Assembly: GCF_000372865.1 (NCBI RefSeq)
Contig: NZ_KB889965.1
Span: forward strand, 1,545,022 to 1,609,021
Direction of reading: 5' to 3'
DNA: 64,000 nucleotides
Source: Methylosarcina fibrata AML-C10
GTDB taxonomy: Bacteria; Pseudomonadota; Gammaproteobacteria; Methylococcales; Methylomonadaceae
Within the stretch, counting starts at the first letter, position 1. Every line of letters begins with the position of its first letter. The notes under the pieces were generated by a model, which searched no databases, was not told the DNA's origin, and saw only the letters and a program-made list of their open reading frames with translations. A program made the translations under genes and the position numbers. Shown here one piece after another: positions 55,989 to 64,000 of this stretch.

Positions 55989-56345
55989 ATGAAACAATTG
56001 TTCCGGTTCGGTTTATTGTGGCTCACTCTGACTCAGATTCCTCATGCGCTGGCTCATGCCGTAGTGACCGATTATTCTTTAAAAATCAAGCCGATTCGCG
56101 CGCTGCAGAAAGACACCGTGGAACTGATGTTCAATTCGAAAATCGAACTGGGCCTGTCCCAGGTATTTCTGGTGCGCAAAGGCGACGTTCACGAAACGCT
56201 TCCGATCAGCAAAGGCGCGCGCCAGGGTCAGATGATCATTGCCGTGCCGCCGTTGGAAGCCGGCGACTACGCCATCAAGCTCAAAGTCTTCGCTGCGGAC
56301 GGTCATCTGACCGAAGACGTCATTCATTTTTCTGTCTCTCAATAG
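55989..56345 (+). CDS. copC: CopC-domain periplasmic copper-binding protein
   Basis: A 118-residue CopC/YobA protein. The signal peptide ends in ALA, so the mature protein begins with His (HAVVTDYSLKI), the first copper ligand in CopC proteins. Further ligands are expected in AADGHLTEDVIHF (D104, H106; H113). It binds Cu(II) in the periplasm and works with CopD in copper handling, a high demand in methanotrophs. AAGGA precedes the ATG, five bases after the hpnO stop, so it is part of the hopanoid unit. Confidence 0.93.
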   Translation: MKQLFRFGLLWLTLTQIPHALAHAVVTDYSLKIKPIRALQKDTVELMFNSKIELGLSQVFLVRKGDVHETLPISKGARQGQMIIAVPPLEAGDYAIKLKVFAADGHLTEDVIHFSVSQ

Positions 56346-56354
56346 GTTTCACTA

Positions 56355-58010
56355 ATGGCCGGCATTGCTGACTTTCTGGATTCCCTAATCGGCGGATTCG
56401 ATCTTATCTGTTTCGCCCTGACCATCGGCGCCTTGCTGTGGGGATGGTTCATCTTGCGCCCCTGGCAGGCGCAAGGCCGCTATAACGCGGCCTTGATGGA
56501 AAAAACGACGACCCTGTTATACAAAGGCGCTTTTTATCTGGTGGGCGCCCAGATTTTTAAAATTATTCTTAAAGTCTGGTTGATGGCCGCCGTGCTGGAC
56601 CGCTGGCCTTTTCCCGAGTTTGCCCAAACCACGCAATTTATCGGCGGCCTGGTGCGCGCCCTGTTAACGCTGGTATTGGCAAGCTATTGTTACCTCGTCT
56701 TGAGCAAACATCCTTACTCGCAACGGCACTGGCTGACCGCCCTGCTGCTCGCTGTTCCCATGATCGTCTCCGGCGCCTGGCTGGTGCACGCGGCCGGCCG
56801 TTTCGACGACAGAGTCTTTTTGATGTCGCTGACCGTCATTCACCAGCTCGGCGCCGCCGCCTGGATAGGCGGCGTGTTTCAACTGGTCAATCTGTGGCTG
56901 CTCACCTATCGAAAGCAAATTCAAGCCGACTTGTGGCCATCGCTGCTCAAACGGTTTTCTTTATTCGGAATGGCTTCGGTGGGTCTCATTCTGATCTCGG
57001 GCACTCCCATTGCCCTGCAATACATCGATACCTGGAACGGACTGGTCGGCACCGGCTACGGCAACTTGCTGATGGTAAAAATCGTTCTGCTTAGTCTCGC
57101 CCTGAGTCTGGCCTGGCTGAACCGCTCCGCCGTTCTCGAATTCGGTTTGTCGGGCAATCCGCTTCGGCTGACCCGCAGCGTGCCTTATTATATCGAAGCG
57201 GAAACGTTCGTTCTGATCACCCTGTTGTTTACCGCCGCCAGTCTGGCTTCCCAGCCTCCGGCGATCGACATTCCCAACCTGACGGCAAGCTGGCAGGAAG
57301 TACTCGAGACGTTCAAACCCGCCATGCCGAGGACGACCTCGCCTACCCATACGGATCTAATCGCCGGCGAACCGGGCCGGGTGGCGATCATCGGTCAGGT
57401 TCCGTCGGTCGCAGCGACGGAATGGTCCAATTACAACCATAACATAGCGGGCATCTTTTTAACGGTAATGAGTTTTTTTGCCATGCTGTCTTACATGAAA
57501 TCGCCGTCTCCCGCTCTGAATCGCTTTTTTACCGCCATCAAGTTCTGGCCCCTGGGTTTCGTGCTGCTGGGAATCTTTTTATTTTTCCGGAGCGATGCCG
57601 AGACCTGGCCTTTGGGTCCGATCGGATTCTGGGAAAGCACTTTTAACAACGGCGAAGTGCTGCAACACCGAATTGCCACGTTACTGGTGTTCGTGCTGGG
57701 CGTGATCGAACTGAGAGCCCGCATGAAAGGCAACCAAAACACCACGTTGCCATTGATTTTTCCGGTACTGGCCGCCTTCGGGGGGTTAATGCTGCTGACT
57801 CACTCCCATGTCGGCTTTCAACCCAAAAGCGCTTTTCTGATCCAGGTCGGGCATACCGCCATGGGCGTTTTTGCGCTGGTTTTAGCGTGCGGCCGCTGGC
57901 TCGAATTGAAACTGGACAAGCCCGGCAAGGAAATTGCCGGGTTTATCTCAGTGGCGGCCCTATTCCAAATGGGACTCATCCTGATGTTCTATCGTGAACC
58001 TCTCTACTGA
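56355..58010 (+). CDS. copD: CopD-family copper transport membrane protein
   Basis: A 551-residue integral membrane protein. The CopD domain lies within the first 300 residues with eight helices ([55 protein letters not shown]). A second membrane block follows (about 355-551), with further His residues in [12 protein letters not shown] and QVGHTAMGV. CopD is thought to take up copper together with CopC. The longer two-block architecture exceeds the Pseudomonas CopD (about 310 residues) and resembles CopD-containing proteins of methanotrophs. The stop is two bases before dxs copy 2. Confidence 0.88.
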   Translation: MAGIADFLDSLIGGFDLICFALTIGALLWGWFILRPWQAQGRYNAALMEKTTTLLYKGAFYLVGAQIFKIILKVWLMAAVLDRWPFPEFAQTTQFIGGLVRALLTLVLASYCYLVLSKHPYSQRHWLTALLLAVPMIVSGAWLVHAAGRFDDRVFLMSLTVIHQLGAAAWIGGVFQLVNLWLLTYRKQIQADLWPSLLKRFSLFGMASVGLILISGTPIALQYIDTWNGLVGTGYGNLLMVKIVLLSLALSLAWLNRSAVLEFGLSGNPLRLTRSVPYYIEAETFVLITLLFTAASLASQPPAIDIPNLTASWQEVLETFKPAMPRTTSPTHTDLIAGEPGRVAIIGQVPSVAATEWSNYNHNIAGIFLTVMSFFAMLSYMKSPSPALNRFFTAIKFWPLGFVLLGIFLFFRSDAETWPLGPIGFWESTFNNGEVLQHRIATLLVFVLGVIELRARMKGNQNTTLPLIFPVLAAFGGLMLLTHSHVGFQPKSAFLIQVGHTAMGVFALVLACGRWLELKLDKPGKEIAGFISVAALFQMGLILMFYREPLY

Positions 58011-58012
58011 AT

Positions 58013-59875
58013 ATGAAAGCACCAAGCAAATACCCTTTACTAGACACCCTCCATTACCCTGCCGATCTGCGCCGTCTCGGCAAGGAGCAGCTCAAGCCGC
58101 TGGCGAAGGAGCTGCGCGAGTACCTGACGCAGACCGTGAGCGTTTCCGGCGGCCATTTCTCGGCCGGTCTCGGTACCGTGGAATTGACCGTGGCCCTGCA
58201 CTACGTGTTCGATACGCCCCAGGATCAGTTGGTCTGGGACGTCGGCCATCAGGCCTATCCGCACAAGATCCTCACCGGCCGCAAGGAACGGATGACCACG
58301 ATCCGCACCCGCGGCGGCGTCGCCGCCTTCCCCTGCCGCAGTGAGAGCGAATACGACGCCTTCGGCGTCGGCCATTCCAGCACCTCGATCAGCGCCGCGT
58401 TGGGCATGGCGATTGCCGCCGAGCTCAAAGGCGAACAGCGGCAGATGGTGGCGATCATCGGCGACGGCAGCATCACCGGCGGCATGGCGTATGAAGCGAT
58501 GAACCACGCCGGCGCGATCGACGCCAATCTCCTGGTGATCCTGAACGACAACGACATGTCGATTTCGCCCAACGTCGGCGCGATGAACAACTATCTGGCC
58601 AAGATCCTGTCCAGCCGCCTGTACGTCTCGGCCTGGGAGGAAAGCAAGAAGGTCCTAAGCCGCATGCCCAGCGTCTGGGAACTGGCCCGGCGCACCGAGG
58701 AGCACATGAAGGGCATGATCGTGCCCGGCACTTTGTTCGAGGAGCTCGGCTTCAATTACATCGGCCCGATCGACGGCCACGACCTGGACGCCCTGGTGCC
58801 GACGCTGGAGAATCTGAAAGCGATGTCCGGCCCGCGCTTCCTGCACGTCGTCACCCAGAAAGGCAAAGGCTATCCGCCGGCGGAAAAGGATCCTCTGGCC
58901 TATCACGGGGTGCCGGCGTTCGACCCGAGCCGGGACTGCCTGCCGAAAGCGGCGCCGTCGCCGCATCCGACCTACACCGAGGTGTTCGGCCGCTGGCTCT
59001 GCGACATGGCCGAGCAGGACCCCCGGCTGCTCGGCATCACCCCGGCGATGCGCGAAGGCTCGGGTCTGGTGGCCTTTTCCGAGCGCTATCCGAAGCGTTA
59101 TTTCGACGTCGCCATCGCCGAACAGCACGCGGTGACGCTGGCCGCGGGCCAGGCCTGCCAGGGCGCCAAACCGGTGGTGGCGATTTACTCGACCTTTTTG
59201 CAGCGGGCGTACGATCAATTGATTCACGACGTCGCCTTGCAGAATCTGGACGTCCTGTTCGCGCTCGACCGCGCCGGTCTGGTCGGACCGGACGGGCCGA
59301 CCCATGCCGGCAGTTTCGATTTCAGCTATCTGAGCTGCGTTCCCAACCTGCTGGTCATGGCCCCGGCCGACGAGAACGAATGCCGGCGGATGCTGACCAC
59401 CGGCTTTCTTTACGAAGGGCCGGCGTCGGTGCGCTATCCGCGCGGCAAGGGACCGGGGGTGGCGGTCGAGCCGGGGTTGACGCCCTTGCCGATCGGCCAG
59501 GCCGAGGTCCGCCGGCAAGGCAGCCGCATCGCCGTGCTCGCCTGGGGCAGCATGGTCGCACCGGCCTTGCAGGCGGGGCAGAATCTGGGCGCAACGGTAG
59601 TCAACATGCGCTTCGTCAAGCCGCTCGACGAAGCGTTGATCCTGGAGCTGGCGAAAAGCCACGACGTGCTGGTGACGGTGGAAGAGAACGTCCTGGCCGG
59701 CGGCGCCGGCAGCGCGGTCAACACGCTGCTGCAAGCGCGGAAGGTGCTGATGCCGGTGCTCAACCTCGGGCTCCCGGACCATTTTGTCGAACAAGGCACC
59801 CGCGAAGAGCTCCTCGCCCTCTGCGGCCTCGACGCCCAAAGCATCACCGACCGCATCGCCGCGTTTTGCGCTTGA
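58013..59875 (+). CDS. dxs: 1-deoxy-D-xylulose-5-phosphate synthase, copy 2
   Basis: A 620-residue Dxs, the same enzyme as copy 1. From residue 11 on the protein differs in only a few places (GAIDANL for [17 protein letters not shown] for [10 protein letters not shown]). The N-terminus ([16 protein letters not shown]) differs. The start is two bases after the copD stop, so it is cotranscribed with the hopanoid and copper genes. All catalytic motifs are intact. A strong hairpin follows. Placement suggests dedicated precursor supply for hopanoids. Confidence 0.95.
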   Translation: MKAPSKYPLLDTLHYPADLRRLGKEQLKPLAKELREYLTQTVSVSGGHFSAGLGTVELTVALHYVFDTPQDQLVWDVGHQAYPHKILTGRKERMTTIRTRGGVAAFPCRSESEYDAFGVGHSSTSISAALGMAIAAELKGEQRQMVAIIGDGSITGGMAYEAMNHAGAIDANLLVILNDNDMSISPNVGAMNNYLAKILSSRLYVSAWEESKKVLSRMPSVWELARRTEEHMKGMIVPGTLFEELGFNYIGPIDGHDLDALVPTLENLKAMSGPRFLHVVTQKGKGYPPAEKDPLAYHGVPAFDPSRDCLPKAAPSPHPTYTEVFGRWLCDMAEQDPRLLGITPAMREGSGLVAFSERYPKRYFDVAIAEQHAVTLAAGQACQGAKPVVAIYSTFLQRAYDQLIHDVALQNLDVLFALDRAGLVGPDGPTHAGSFDFSYLSCVPNLLVMAPADENECRRMLTTGFLYEGPASVRYPRGKGPGVAVEPGLTPLPIGQAEVRRQGSRIAVLAWGSMVAPALQAGQNLGATVVNMRFVKPLDEALILELAKSHDVLVTVEENVLAGGAGSAVNTLLQARKVLMPVLNLGLPDHFVEQGTREELLALCGLDAQSITDRIAAFCA

Positions 59876-59878
59876 ATC
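58043..59878. repeat. dxs long direct repeat, copy 2
   Basis: The partner of 44671-46506, same orientation, offset 13,372 bp with no gaps seen. Differences cluster in two patches (58513-58565 and 59508-59632 in this copy). A tract of about 940 bp between them shows none by eye. Confidence 0.9.
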
Positions 59879-59959
59879 TAGAAATGGAGGGCGGAGGCAG
59901 AATATTTGCCTCGTTCGCCCTGCTCCAACCTTTTCTGAATCCGGTTGCAGCAGGCAGAA

Positions 59960-59989
59960 TTAAGGCTGAACCGATCCGTTCAGCCTTAA
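59960..59989. terminator. Terminator between dxs copy 2 and the NTF2-like gene
   Basis: A perfect 12 bp stem (TTAAGGCTGAAC with GTTCAGCCTTAA) closes a 6 nt loop, followed by AATAAAAA on the plus strand and preceded by ATTC. It ends the hopanoid/copper/dxs unit and may serve the convergent gene too. Confidence 0.75.
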
Positions 59990-60010
59990 AATAAAAACGA
60001 GCAGGCCGCC

Positions 60011-60418
60011 TTAGGCGCTCACCTGAGCGATCCAGTCCTGGAGATTGTAATAATTGGTGATGCGCGCCACCTTGTTATCGCGCACTTCGAAAAACGCCCC
60101 CGCCGGCAAGCGATATTTTTGGCCTTGAGCGACCGGCAATCCCTCGTCCGTTTTAAGATATTCACCCAATACGACAAACTCGGCGGCGGCGCGAGTGCCG
60201 TCGGGAGTCGCCATGACGACCATGTCGACCAGTTGTTCCTTGTAGTTGTAATTCATGCAAGCCATGAATTGAGCAAACGCTTCCTTGCCGATTTCCCGTT
60301 TGCCTTGATTGATGTCGTGGATGACGTCGTCGGTCAGAAGAGTCATAAAGGTCTCCATGTCGCCTTTGTTGAACGCCTCGTAATATTTTTGTATCAGGTT
60401 GATGGTGTCTTGGTTCAT
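60011..60418 (-). CDS. NTF2-like (SnoaL/ketosteroid isomerase-like) protein
   Basis: A 135-residue protein with the NTF2-like cone fold. It starts with NQDTINLIQKYYEAFNKGDM and continues ETFMTLLTDDVIHDINQGKR, FAQFMACMNYNYKEQLVDMV and a C-terminal VRDNKVARITNYYNLQDWIA. Members range from steroid isomerases to binding proteins; the reaction cannot be told. GGAA precedes the ATG. It is a single gene convergent with dxs copy 2 and divergent from the flavoprotein gene. Confidence 0.85.
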   Translation of the reverse strand: MNQDTINLIQKYYEAFNKGDMETFMTLLTDDVIHDINQGKREIGKEAFAQFMACMNYNYKEQLVDMVVMATPDGTRAAAEFVVLGEYLKTDEGLPVAQGQKYRLPAGAFFEVRDNKVARITNYYNLQDWIAQVSA

Positions 60419-60624
60419 AGTGATTCCATAGTGAGTTAAATGACGCCTATTTTATAGTAAAATGGATTTTCGCCTTGATTATTTTCCGCTTCTTTCCAAA
60501 ATGGCCGGGAATCGCCGCCGTCGGCAAATTACAGAGCCGATAATTTTCAGAAAAGGAACACGTGCCCTTTTTCGATTTCCGCCAAAACCTTAGCCGCCCC
60601 GGAAGGGCTTTAGAAATACCGCAG

Positions 60625-62235
60625 ATGCTTCGAATCACCGAATTAAAACTCCCGCTCGATCACGACGACCGCCAATTGCAAGCCGAAATCCTGAAACGGC
60701 TGGGCATCGGCGCGGAGGAGCTGATCACTTACACGATCTTCAGGCAGGGCTACGATGCGCGTCGGCGCGACGCCATCAAGCTGATTTATACGCTCGACGT
60801 CGAACTGAAAAACGAGCGCGCGGTGCTTTCCCGTCTGCACAAAGACAGCCAGATCTCGATCGCTCCGGACACCGCCTACCGTTTTGTCGCCCAGGCCCCG
60901 AAAGAACTGACGACCCGTCCCGTCGTCATCGGTACCGGCCCCTGCGGATTATTTGCCGGGCTGATCCTGGCCCAGATGGGTTTCCGTCCGATCCTGCTGG
61001 AACGCGGCAAGGCGGTGCGCGAACGCACCAAAGACACCTTCGGGCTGTGGCGCAAACGGGAATTCAATCCGGAATCCAACGTCCAATTCGGCGAAGGCGG
61101 CGCGGGCACGTTTTCGGACGGCAAGCTGCATACCCAGATCAAGGATCCCCATCATTACGGCCGCAAGGTATTGACCGAGTTCGTCAAGGCCGGAGCGCCG
61201 CCCGAAATTCTGTATGTGAGCAAACCGCACATCGGTACTTTCAGGCTGGTATCGATGGTCGAGCAAATGCGCGCGACGATCGAGTCCCTGGGCGGAGACA
61301 TCCGTTTCGGGAGCCGGGTCGAAAAAATCGACATCGACCACCATATGGTGCGCGGCGTCATTCTGGCCAACAGCGACCGAATTCCCGCCAGCCACGTCGT
61401 ACTCGCCGTCGGGCACAGCGCGCGCGACACCTTTAAAATGCTCTACGACAGCGGCGTGTATATCGAAGCGAAGCCTTTTTCGGTCGGGTTTCGCATCGAG
61501 CATCCGCAATCTTTGATCGACCACTGCCGGTTCGGCAAATACGCAGGCCACCCGTTGCTGGGCGCCGCCGACTACAAGCTCGTGCATCATTGCAAAAACG
61601 GACGCTCGGTCTACAGTTTCTGCATGTGCCCCGGCGGTACCGTGGTCGCCGCGACCTCGGAAGCGGAGCATGTCGTCACTAACGGAATGAGCCAATATTC
61701 GCGCAACGAACGCAACGCCAACAGCGGCATCGTGGTCGGCATTACGCCGGAAGATTATCCGGATCATCCTTTGGCCGGCATCGATTTTCAGCGGCGCCTG
61801 GAAGCAAGAGCGTTTGAACTGGGCGGCGGCAACTACGATGCTCCGGGTCAACTGGTCGGCGATTTTCTTGCCGGCCGCGCATCGGTCCGTTTCGGCACGG
61901 TACTGCCCTCGTATACCCCGGGCGTGCATTTATGCGACCTCGGCACCGCCCTGCCCGACTATGCGATTGCAGCGATACGCGAAGCCTTGCCGGCGTTCGA
62001 TAAAAAAATCCCCGGCTTTGCGATGGCGGACGCGGTCCTGACCGGCGTCGAAACCCGCACGTCTTCACCGGTGCGCATCAAGCGCAACGAAGAATTTCAG
62101 AGCTTGAACACGCGCGGTCTGTATCCGGCCGGTGAAGGGGCGGGTTATGCCGGCGGCATCATGTCGGCCGCGATTGACGGCATTCAGGTCGCCGAAGCGG
62201 TGGCGCTGGACATCGTCCGGAAGATTCAACAATAG
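60625..62235 (+). CDS. FAD-dependent dehydrogenase of the COG2509 family
   Basis: A 536-residue flavoprotein of unknown substrate. An N-terminal domain (MLRITELKLPLDHDDRQLQA) precedes the FAD-binding glycine motif VVIGTGPCGLFAGLILAQMG. Then follow NVQFGEGGAGTFSDGKLHTQ and the cofactor-closing GLYPAGEGAGYAGGIMSAAI. I start at ATG 60625 because family members begin there; an in-frame start at 60562 would add 21 residues. Conserved CMCPGGTVV is typical. No neighbouring gene reveals a pathway. Confidence 0.86.
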   Translation: MLRITELKLPLDHDDRQLQAEILKRLGIGAEELITYTIFRQGYDARRRDAIKLIYTLDVELKNERAVLSRLHKDSQISIAPDTAYRFVAQAPKELTTRPVVIGTGPCGLFAGLILAQMGFRPILLERGKAVRERTKDTFGLWRKREFNPESNVQFGEGGAGTFSDGKLHTQIKDPHHYGRKVLTEFVKAGAPPEILYVSKPHIGTFRLVSMVEQMRATIESLGGDIRFGSRVEKIDIDHHMVRGVILANSDRIPASHVVLAVGHSARDTFKMLYDSGVYIEAKPFSVGFRIEHPQSLIDHCRFGKYAGHPLLGAADYKLVHHCKNGRSVYSFCMCPGGTVVAATSEAEHVVTNGMSQYSRNERNANSGIVVGITPEDYPDHPLAGIDFQRRLEARAFELGGGNYDAPGQLVGDFLAGRASVRFGTVLPSYTPGVHLCDLGTALPDYAIAAIREALPAFDKKIPGFAMADAVLTGVETRTSSPVRIKRNEEFQSLNTRGLYPAGEGAGYAGGIMSAAIDGIQVAEAVALDIVRKIQQ

Positions 62236-62279
62236 CGGCGGTACAGAGTTCACCGTTGGCAAGCTCTTCCCCGAAGCCG

Positions 62280-62645
62280 TTATTTGGAGCGCTTGCTGGT
62301 ATTGAACACGTAAGAAGAAACGACTCCGCGCGGATCGAACTTGATCACAAGGTCTTCGGTGCTGCCTTCGCCGAACAGACTGTAACGATAATGCCCGTAG
62401 GTCCAGGTTTTCATGCCGTTATCGAGACCGGTGCGCCAGGGAGTACCGAAAGTCGTATAAATGTCGTTCTGCGTGGTTTCTCCTATTTTGATGGTGGAAA
62501 CCTGACCTGCCGGAAACTCATGTCCGACCGAAGCGCATCCCGTCAACAATACGGGAACGGACAGCACCAGAGCGCCCAGCGTATTTCGAAAGGATCGGTG
62601 CGAGTAAGGTTGAGATAAAATCAGAGCTTTCATGGGTTTGTTCAT
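62280..62645 (-). CDS. BamE/SmpA-like outer-membrane lipoprotein
   Basis: A lipoprotein of about 121 residues. The signal segment ends in a lipobox LLTGC (GALVLSVPVLLTGCASVG). The mature part (STIKIGETTQNDIYTTFGTP, then WTYGHYRYSLFGEGSTEDLV and VIKFDPRGVVSSYVF) has the layout of the SmpA/OmlA (BamE) fold. It may be a BamE paralogue or a general surface lipoprotein. I start at ATG 62643-62645; other in-frame ATGs lie at 62684 and 62633. No operon partner is seen. Confidence 0.75.
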   Translation of the reverse strand: MNKPMKALILSQPYSHRSFRNTLGALVLSVPVLLTGCASVGHEFPAGQVSTIKIGETTQNDIYTTFGTPWRTGLDNGMKTWTYGHYRYSLFGEGSTEDLVIKFDPRGVVSSYVFNTSKRSK

Positions 62646-62940
62646 TTCCAGATATAGAAAATAATAAAGCGAAAAATTGGCCAATTATAGAGCAATTTCG
62701 ACAATTTGCCCGATCTTGACTGGCATTCGCGTCCTGTTCAAATTAAAATACACACTATCGTGCAGAAATGAAAATTTATCAATTTGAACTATTCTTACGA
62801 TAACATGGCGTTTTATAAGGCGCTATCGGCGCCGGCCCTGCCCGATCCAATCGGACGGCGCTACTCAAGATGTTATTCGCTATTAATCTAATTTCTGATT
62901 TCATCCCCGTGCATACCGAACTATTCAACTGGCGGACTTA

Positions 62941-63849
62941 ATGACTGACTATAAACTAACGCACCTAAAACAGCTGGAAGCTGAAAGTATTCATATCATC
63001 CGAGAAGTTGCCGCCGAATTCGAGCGGCCGGTGATGCTGTATTCGATCGGCAAGGATTCGGCGGTCATGCTGCATTTGGCGATGAAGGCGTTCTTTCCCG
63101 GTAAGCCGCCCTTTCCGCTGCTGCACGTCGACACGACCTGGAAATTCCGGGAAATGATCGAATTCAGGGACAGACTGACCCGGGATCTGGGCCTGGAGCT
63201 GTTGGTCTACATCAATCAGGACGGCGTCGCCCAGGGCATCGGCCCGTTTACCCACGGCAGCAAGAAACACACGGACGTGATGAAAACCGACGCGCTCAAG
63301 CAGGCCCTGAACCAATATCAATTCGACGCGGCCTTCGGCGGCGCCCGGCGCGACGAAGAAAAATCCCGGGCCAAGGAGCGGGTCTATTCGTTCCGCGACA
63401 AGAACCACCGCTGGGATCCGAAAAACCAGCGTCCCGAGCTGTGGAACATTTACAACGGCAAGATCGACAAGGGCGAAAGCATCCGCGTGTTCCCGCTGTC
63501 GAACTGGACCGAGCTGGACATCTGGCAGTACATCCATCTGGAAAAAATCCCGATCGTGCCGCTGTATTTCGCCAAAGAGCGGCCGGTGGTCGACAAGGAC
63601 GGCATGCTGATCATGGTCGACGACGAGCGCATGCCGATCGGCCCCGAAGACAAGATCGAAATGAAACGGGTGCGTTTTCGCACGCTGGGCTGCTACCCGT
63701 TGACCGGCGCCGTCGAATCGAACGCGACCACGCTGCCTGAAATCATCCAGGAGATGCTCTTGACTACCACCTCGGAACGCCAGGGCCGCCTGATCGATCA
63801 CGACCAGGCCGGGTCGATGGAACAGAAAAAGCGGGAAGGCTATTTTTAA
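62941..63849 (+). CDS. cysD: Sulfate adenylyltransferase subunit 2
   Basis: A 302-residue subunit of ATP sulfurylase, which makes adenosine phosphosulfate for assimilatory sulfate reduction. The ATP-pyrophosphatase loop is SIGKDS (35-40), in [60 protein letters not shown] and the C-terminal [15 protein letters not shown] are characteristic. It is followed by cysN after 89 bp. Confidence 0.97.
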   Translation: MTDYKLTHLKQLEAESIHIIREVAAEFERPVMLYSIGKDSAVMLHLAMKAFFPGKPPFPLLHVDTTWKFREMIEFRDRLTRDLGLELLVYINQDGVAQGIGPFTHGSKKHTDVMKTDALKQALNQYQFDAAFGGARRDEEKSRAKERVYSFRDKNHRWDPKNQRPELWNIYNGKIDKGESIRVFPLSNWTELDIWQYIHLEKIPIVPLYFAKERPVVDKDGMLIMVDDERMPIGPEDKIEMKRVRFRTLGCYPLTGAVESNATTLPEIIQEMLLTTTSERQGRLIDHDQAGSMEQKKREGYF

Positions 63850-63938
63850 GCCCGGTTTCAGCCTGCGCTCCGGTCCGCCCCCAGGACCGGCGATTCGACC
63901 GACGATATTGCACCCTTACAGGAATTCGAAGAAAGACT

Positions 63939-64000
63939 ATGTCCCATCAATCCGATCTCATCAGCACCGACATCAACGCCTATCTGGCTCAGCACGAACG
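63939..64000 (+). CDS. cysN: Sulfate adenylyltransferase subunit 1, 5' end only
   Basis: Only the first 20 codons are inside the window (MSHQSDLISTDINAYLAQHE). They match the usual N-terminus of CysN, the GTPase subunit that drives ATP sulfurylase. Position right after cysD supports this. The gene continues past the window end. Confidence 0.85.
   Translation, partial: MSHQSDLISTDINAYLAQHE

Overview
The window looks like chromosomal DNA of a gammaproteobacterial methanotroph or close relative (order Methylococcales). This is inferred from the gene content: a hopanoid locus built around a long ERG9-like squalene synthase and a squalene-hopene cyclase, hpnG/hpnH/hpnO, CopC/CopD copper genes fused to that operon, methylerythritol-phosphate isoprenoid genes, and a large exopolysaccharide (EPS) region. 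No methane monooxygenase or rRNA gene is present, so the assignment is not proven. I saw no tRNA, rRNA or CRISPR array.

Layout. 1-5.4 kb: a minus-strand EPS group (O-antigen-ligase-like protein, outer-membrane beta-barrel, Wza-type export protein), a small secreted His/Arg/Pro-repeat protein with its own terminator, and a plus-strand VpsP-like protein. 5.6-7.1 kb: a Uma2 nuclease-like protein and a MntA/HepT toxin-antitoxin pair whose toxin carries a stop at codon 4. 7.6-20.8 kb: the main EPS operon (WecG/TagA glycosyltransferase, flippase, alpha/alpha-barrel protein, two GT2 enzymes, polymerase/ligase, GH10-like protein, UDP-glucose dehydrogenase, acyltransferase, and the GDP-fucose pair gmd/fcl). 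Its middle (about 9.8-13.6 kb) is clearly AT-richer than the rest. 20.8-22.5 kb: a small accessory island in which three copies of a ~120 bp repeat bracket two toxin-antitoxin-like modules (DUF4160/DUF2442, the first frameshifted, and YefM/YoeB). 23.2-24.6 kb: the priming undecaprenyl-phosphate sugar transferase.

24.7-43 kb: a P-type ATPase resembling Na,K-ATPases, a SIMPL-domain protein, a DOMON-like protein next to NamZ (peptidoglycan recycling), three paralogous secreted YVTN beta-propellers with thrombospondin-type-3 repeats, a serine-acetyltransferase-like enzyme, a YdjM-like membrane protein, a secreted glycosidase-like protein, a DUF599 protein and a BT1-like transporter.

43.3-62 kb: isoprenoid and hopanoid metabolism. 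xseB-ispA-dxs1-apt runs forward. MlaC (HpnM-like), MlaA and HpnH run backward. Squalene synthase, shc, hpnG, hpnO, copC, copD and a second dxs run forward as one tightly packed unit. The two dxs genes are nearly identical at the DNA level over about 1.8 kb and are GC-richer than their neighbours. The logic is precursor supply (Dxs, IspA), squalene formation, cyclisation, side-chain addition and trimming (HpnH, HpnG, HpnO), and probable lipid trafficking (MlaA/MlaC). The window ends with an NTF2-like protein, a COG2509 flavoprotein, a BamE-like lipoprotein, and cysD with the start of cysN.

The strongest leads are the almost identical dxs pair, the stop in hepT that would be silent in the overlapping mntA frame, the repeat-bracketed toxin-antitoxin island, the GH10-like protein with His in place of the acid/base Glu, and the propeller trio.
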